From: Pseudomonadota bacterium
GTDB taxonomy: Bacteria > Pseudomonadota > Alphaproteobacteria > Acetobacterales > Acetobacteraceae
Assembly (NCBI GenBank): GCA_021779655.1
Contig: JAJYAF010000054.1
Span: 1 to 9,774, forward strand
Direction: 5' to 3'
Length of the DNA: 9,774 nt
Shown: positions 7,582 through 9,774 of the stretch, piece by piece
How the letters are laid out: the number at the start of each line of letters is the position of its first letter
Position numbering within the stretch: the first letter of the stretch is position 1
Position numbers and translations under genes: made by a program
Notes under the pieces: model-generated
Told to the model about the DNA's origin: nothing
The model's input: only the letters and a program-made list of their open reading frames with translations
The model's database searches: none

Positions 7582-7900
7582 GAGCGGAACGTCGGCATCA
7601 CGCTCAACCTGTTGCGCCACGTGTTCCGGGGAATCGGCGGGCGGGCCGAACGCGTGGGACCGAAAGTGCCCCTCCTGAAGGAGGGAGGCAGTCACGGGCC
7701 AGCCGGGCGGACCCCAACCTTCTGGACCGCCCCGGACTTCCCGATGGTCCCGCCCGGGCCCGCCGGCTTCACCCATCGGCGGTGCACCCGACTCAGAGCG
7801 GCATGAATTTTGTCCGGGCCATGTCGAAGATGGAGGCATTTCGCGTTTCGGGAAGCAGAGGGCCGTGGCGCCCACCAGAACCCACACCCGGGAGGCCATC
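7582..7900. other. 319-bp intergenic region with one small hairpin
   Basis: No convincing gene is found on either strand. CCCTCC (7670-7675) pairs perfectly with GGAGGG (7680-7685) around a TGAA loop, but no T-run follows, so a terminator role is unproven. Open frames run through this stretch, but they lack a ribosome binding site and show the composition of non-coding GC-rich DNA. The length suggests that a separate promoter for the downstream genes could lie here. I could not identify one with confidence. Confidence 0.5.
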
Positions 7901-8023
7901 ATGGACGACTCGTTCAACGTCAAGACCATGGCGATCGTGCTGCTGCTGGGCGGGGTGCTTTCCCTCTCCATCACCGTCGGCTCGCCCCGCTACGTACTCG
8001 GCAGCTTCGGCAGGCCGGAATGA
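7901..8023 (+). CDS. 40-aa single-span membrane peptide
   Basis: A short frame begins at ATG 7901, five bases after GGAGG (7891-7895). It encodes MDDSFNVKTM, then a hydrophobic segment at about residues 10-27 (AIVLLLGGVLSLSITV), then SPRYVLGSFGRPE. An acidic N-terminus before one membrane span and a short polar tail are typical of small membrane peptides. Almost every codon ends in G or C, as in the neighbouring genes, which supports coding. The stop overlaps an ATG (ATGA at 8020-8023), but the 28-codon frame opened there looks unconvincing. The alternative is that this is the front half of a longer gene continued in the +1 frame to 8141 (see next feature). No family is recognised. Confidence 0.55.
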   Translation: MDDSFNVKTMAIVLLLGGVLSLSITVGSPRYVLGSFGRPE

Positions 8024-8141
8024 CGCCACCACTATTCTCGTGCATCGCACCAACAGCCCCGTCTTCGATGGAAACGGCACTTCCAACGCAGATCTGGTGG
8101 CCGTGATGGAGAAGAATCCGCCGCTCGCTTTGTCCGACTGA
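8022..8141 (+). other. Possible +1-frame continuation of the small membrane gene
   Basis: Shifting forward by one base at the TGA of the 40-aa peptide gives a further 39 codons, beginning DATTILVHRTNSP and ending MEKNPPLALSD before a TGA at 8139-8141. By hand count about 74% of these codons end in G or C, and the composition is protein-like (hydrophilic, with Asn, Asp and Thr). The segment has no convincing start of its own, the best being GTG 8040 without a clear Shine-Dalgarno. It could be a mutational frameshift, a sequencing slip, a recoded gene (TGA followed by C is a shift-prone stop context) or chance. Confidence 0.3.
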
Positions 8142-8235
8142 ATGAGAATGGCAACAGCGGCGAGTAGAATGTCGTGATATGCTTGATCCGGCTGGAGCCC
8201 AGGTTGCTGAGGCCGGACTGCACAGGAGAACAACC

Positions 8236-8631
8236 ATGGCTTCCCAGTCCAATGTAGCCGCCTCCGAGACCGCGGCCATCGATCCTCAGCCGCTCGGCAA
8301 GTTGCTCGTGGCTGTCGCGCAACTCTGGGCGAAGGGACGAACCCGCGAGCAGATCATCGCTGAATTCACCGGCAATGGCGCCAACCTGGCAGTCGCGGAG
8401 ATGTTGGCCGACCAAGGCATCGCCCTCTACCGGGTGAATCGGCGCAAGTCCGGATACAACCAGATGATGATGGGCATCGGGACCACCATCATTGGCATCC
8501 TGGCCACCGTCATTGCCTCTCATATCGCCAGCACCAGCATCACCGGAGGATCCTACATCGTGGCTATCGGCGCCCTGGTGGTTGGCCCGATCGCGTTCGT
8601 TCGCGGCCTCTGGCGCCTGTGCGTCGGCTGA
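8236..8631 (+). CDS. Small protein with helical head and two C-terminal membrane spans
   Basis: The protein has 131 residues. ATG 8236 follows CAGGAG (8224-8229) at good spacing. Residues ~18-70 are predicted helical and charged (LWAKGRTREQIIAEFTGNG, then VAEMLADQGIALYR). Two hydrophobic spans follow at about 77-95 and 105-123, the second preceded by the GGSYIVAIGALVVGP motif. Small bacterial proteins with a helical head and a paired span carrying a GG-x-Y-x-V-x-x-GA-x-x-x-G signature are common, and their function is unknown. The head would be cytoplasmic. In a locus with a CHAT protease, such a protein is a reasonable candidate for a membrane-bound substrate or a membrane-disrupting effector, but nothing in the sequence proves it. 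The next gene starts 26 bases downstream, so the two are likely co-transcribed. Confidence 0.82.
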   Translation: MASQSNVAASETAAIDPQPLGKLLVAVAQLWAKGRTREQIIAEFTGNGANLAVAEMLADQGIALYRVNRRKSGYNQMMMGIGTTIIGILATVIASHIASTSITGGSYIVAIGALVVGPIAFVRGLWRLCVG

Positions 8632-8657
8632 TCATTCCCCGCTGAAGAGGATCCGCA

Positions 8658-9320
8658 GTGATGATCGCTACCTCTCCCGGACCCGCGACCCTGCGGGCGT
8701 TGTTGCAAGACACCTTCGAAAATGGCGCGACAGTCGAGCCCGCCGATGTCCGGGCAGCGCGGCGGGAGGCGCTGCTGGCGCGCTTCCGTGCCGTCGACGA
8801 GGATCTCGCCGCGTTGTCCCGGAGTCGCGAGCGGGTGCTCGCCGCCCTCCCGGCGGAGCGGCGCGCCGGCTGGCTCGGCGGTGTCCAGGCGGCGCTGTCC
8901 GTGCGGCTGGGGGTGGCCCGCCGGTCGTCGCGAATCATGCTCGAGCCTCTCCGGTCCCTCTTCGCCCCCAACCCTGCCGCCTGGAGCCTGGTGCCCGCGC
9001 ATGCACTCTCGCTGCGGGGGAATCCCGCGCCGGCACGGGTCGAAACCACCGACGGGCGCATCAGCGTCGCGATCGACGACAGCGGCGAAAGCCGCCGGAT
9101 CATCGCCACCATCCGCGACGTGCCGGAGACTTTCGCCGCGCCGGTCCTGCTCATCGTCGCGGGAGACGGCAGCGTGATCGCCGAGGTGGAGCCGGAAGTT
9201 CTGATCGAGGCATCCCGGCGTCGGCTGCGCTACGCGGCGGAGCTGCCTCCCGGGGAATATGATCTCTTTCTCGGCAATCCACGGGCGTCAGCGTTGGGTG
9301 GTGGGGGAGCGGCACGATGA
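8658..9320 (+). CDS. 220-aa soluble protein paired with the ECF sigma gene, unknown family
   Basis: Start GTG 8658 (or ATG 8661) follows GAAGAGG (8644-8650). Residues ~1-100 are alpha-helical and strikingly rich in Arg, Ala and Leu (AARREALLARFRAVDEDLAA). Residues ~125-212 look like a beta-sandwich with alternating hydrophobic strands (RISVAIDDSGESRRIIATI; APVLLIVAGDGSVIAEVE; LPPGEYDLFLGN). There is no signal peptide, no membrane span and no HxxxCxxC zinc motif, so it is not a classic ZAS-type anti-sigma factor. Its stop overlaps the start of the sigma gene (ATGA, 9317-9320), so the two proteins are probably made in fixed ratio and may bind each other. I infer a sigma-regulating adaptor that the CHAT protease might cleave. 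The family itself is not recognised. Confidence 0.82.
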   Translation: MMIATSPGPATLRALLQDTFENGATVEPADVRAARREALLARFRAVDEDLAALSRSRERVLAALPAERRAGWLGGVQAALSVRLGVARRSSRIMLEPLRSLFAPNPAAWSLVPAHALSLRGNPAPARVETTDGRISVAIDDSGESRRIIATIRDVPETFAAPVLLIVAGDGSVIAEVEPEVLIEASRRRLRYAAELPPGEYDLFLGNPRASALGGGGAAR

Positions 9321-9774
9321 CGACGGGGATCACCGGGACAGCGGGTCTGACGCGGCGGCTTGCCGATCTCTACGAGACGAGCCGGGCCCGGATGGTGCGC
9401 CGCTGGCGCTTCCGATGCCGCACCCCGGATGAGGCTGAAGATCTTGTCCAGGAAGCCTACGCCAGAGTCTACCGCCGCTACCGCGAGCAGGGCGAGCCCC
9501 CGGAGGACGACGCCGATCTGTTGCGCATTATCGAGGCCACCGCGAGGCACGCGCTGATCGATGCGAGGCGGAAGGAGGCGACGGAGAAGCGCCGGGAGGA
9601 ATTCGCGTCGGAGACCTCCTCGGTCGACGAGGGCGGGAATGTCCTCTGCGGCGGCAATCGTCCCGAGCCTGCAAAGCTTGGCGAGCGGTGCAGGAACGGA
9701 GCCTTTCTGGAACCAACCGTGATTGTCGATCTCGACGTCAACTGCCGGGTCAATCAGGAAGAGATCTTTGGCCC
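9317..9774 (+). CDS. ECF-type sigma factor region 2 running in frame into an aldehyde dehydrogenase piece, open at window end
   Basis: ATG 9317 overlaps the stop of the preceding gene by four bases. Residues ~13-92 match sigma-70 region 2 of ECF sigma factors. PDEAEDLVQEAYARVYRRY corresponds to the region 2.1-2.2 core-binding helix, and LLRIIEATARHALIDARRK to regions 2.3-2.4, which melt and read the -10 element. An ECF protein should then have a linker and region 4 (helix-turn-helix for the -35 element). Here the frame instead continues from about residue 104 as EGGNVLCGGNRPEP, GAFLEPTVIVDLDV and NQEEIFG, which is the C-terminal part of an aldehyde dehydrogenase. As it stands the product would lack region 4 and should not work as a sigma factor. 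Region 2 is a confident call; the fused product as a real protein is doubtful. Confidence 0.8.
   Translation, partial: MTTGITGTAGLTRRLADLYETSRARMVRRWRFRCRTPDEAEDLVQEAYARVYRRYREQGEPPEDDADLLRIIEATARHALIDARRKEATEKRREEFASETSSVDEGGNVLCGGNRPEPAKLGERCRNGAFLEPTVIVDLDVNCRVNQEEIFG
9626..9774 (+). pseudogene. Aldehyde dehydrogenase C-terminal fragment
   Basis: The segment reads GGNVLCGGNRPEP, GAFLEPTVIVDLDV and VNQEEIFGP, matching the NAD(P)-dependent aldehyde dehydrogenase superfamily pattern GG-x-R...G-x-F-x-x-PT-(V/I)...EEIFGP. The EEIFGP motif normally lies near residue 390 of ~490, after the catalytic Cys, so the N-terminal three quarters of the enzyme are absent here. By hand count 9641-9774 is about 60% G+C, against about 67% for 9361-9540. 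The junction falls within about 9600-9635, where GAATTC (9599-9604) and GTCGAC (9623-9628) are found. The gene probably continues past the window edge. Confidence 0.75.

Noticed and set aside
7586..7613. GGAAC...GTT resembling an EcfG-type promoter
   Set aside because: The spacing is longer than the usual 16-17 bases and the second half is weak; a five-base match is expected by chance in this DNA.
8020..8106. 28-codon frame opened by the ATGA overlap after the 40-aa peptide
   Set aside because: Composition is not protein-like compared with the competing frame, and no independent ribosome binding site is evident.
8641..9320. Classic zinc-binding anti-sigma factor next to the ECF gene
   Set aside because: The 220-aa protein has no HxxxCxxC motif and no membrane span, so that name cannot be applied.
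1..9774. CRISPR array, tRNA or rRNA genes
   Set aside because: I saw no regularly spaced short direct repeats outside the TPR-coding array, and no tRNA or rRNA signatures on either strand.

Overview
The window looks like accessory DNA from a GC-rich alphaproteobacterium, possibly Rhodospirillales or Acetobacteraceae. That placement rests on base composition, the WGR and ParB protein types, and strong AGGAGG-type ribosome binding sites; no 16S or other marker gene is present. I read about a dozen real features. From position 919 onward every supported gene lies on the + strand.

Left end (1-816): replicon or mobile-element debris on the - strand. It holds the start of a small WGR-domain protein cut by the window edge, a ParB helix-turn-helix fragment broken at both ends, and a short element with 11-bp inverted ends next to the break. 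The same 11-bp arms are not seen elsewhere in the window.

Centre (919-7581): a 207-aa membrane protein with three N-terminal hydrophobic segments and a Pro-rich tail. It is followed by a tightly spaced run of three genes: a 171-aa exported two-cysteine protein, a 783-aa exported Sel1-repeat protein, and a 966-aa TPR-CHAT protease. The Sel1 protein has a 14-G homopolymer just after its signal peptide and a duplicated C-terminal cysteine domain. The protease has nine exactly phased 42-residue TPR units and an intact His/Cys catalytic pair.

Right part (7582-9774): a 319-bp gap, a 40-aa single-span membrane peptide that may be half of a +1-frameshifted gene, and a 131-aa protein with a helical head and two C-terminal membrane spans. 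Next come a 220-aa soluble protein of unknown family and, overlapping it by ATGA, an ECF-type sigma factor. The sigma factor keeps region 2, but where region 4 should begin the frame runs into a C-terminal aldehyde dehydrogenase fragment. The end of the window is therefore a junction, either biological or an assembly/cloning artefact.

Working model (inference): a CHAT-protease sensing locus. The TPR array would sense a signal, the CHAT domain would cleave a partner (the 131-aa membrane protein or the 220-aa protein), and an ECF sigma factor would carry the transcriptional output. The arrangement is reminiscent of Csx29-Csx30-RpoE in type III-E CRISPR loci, but there is no CRISPR array or Cas gene here. 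The exported proteins suggest an envelope component.
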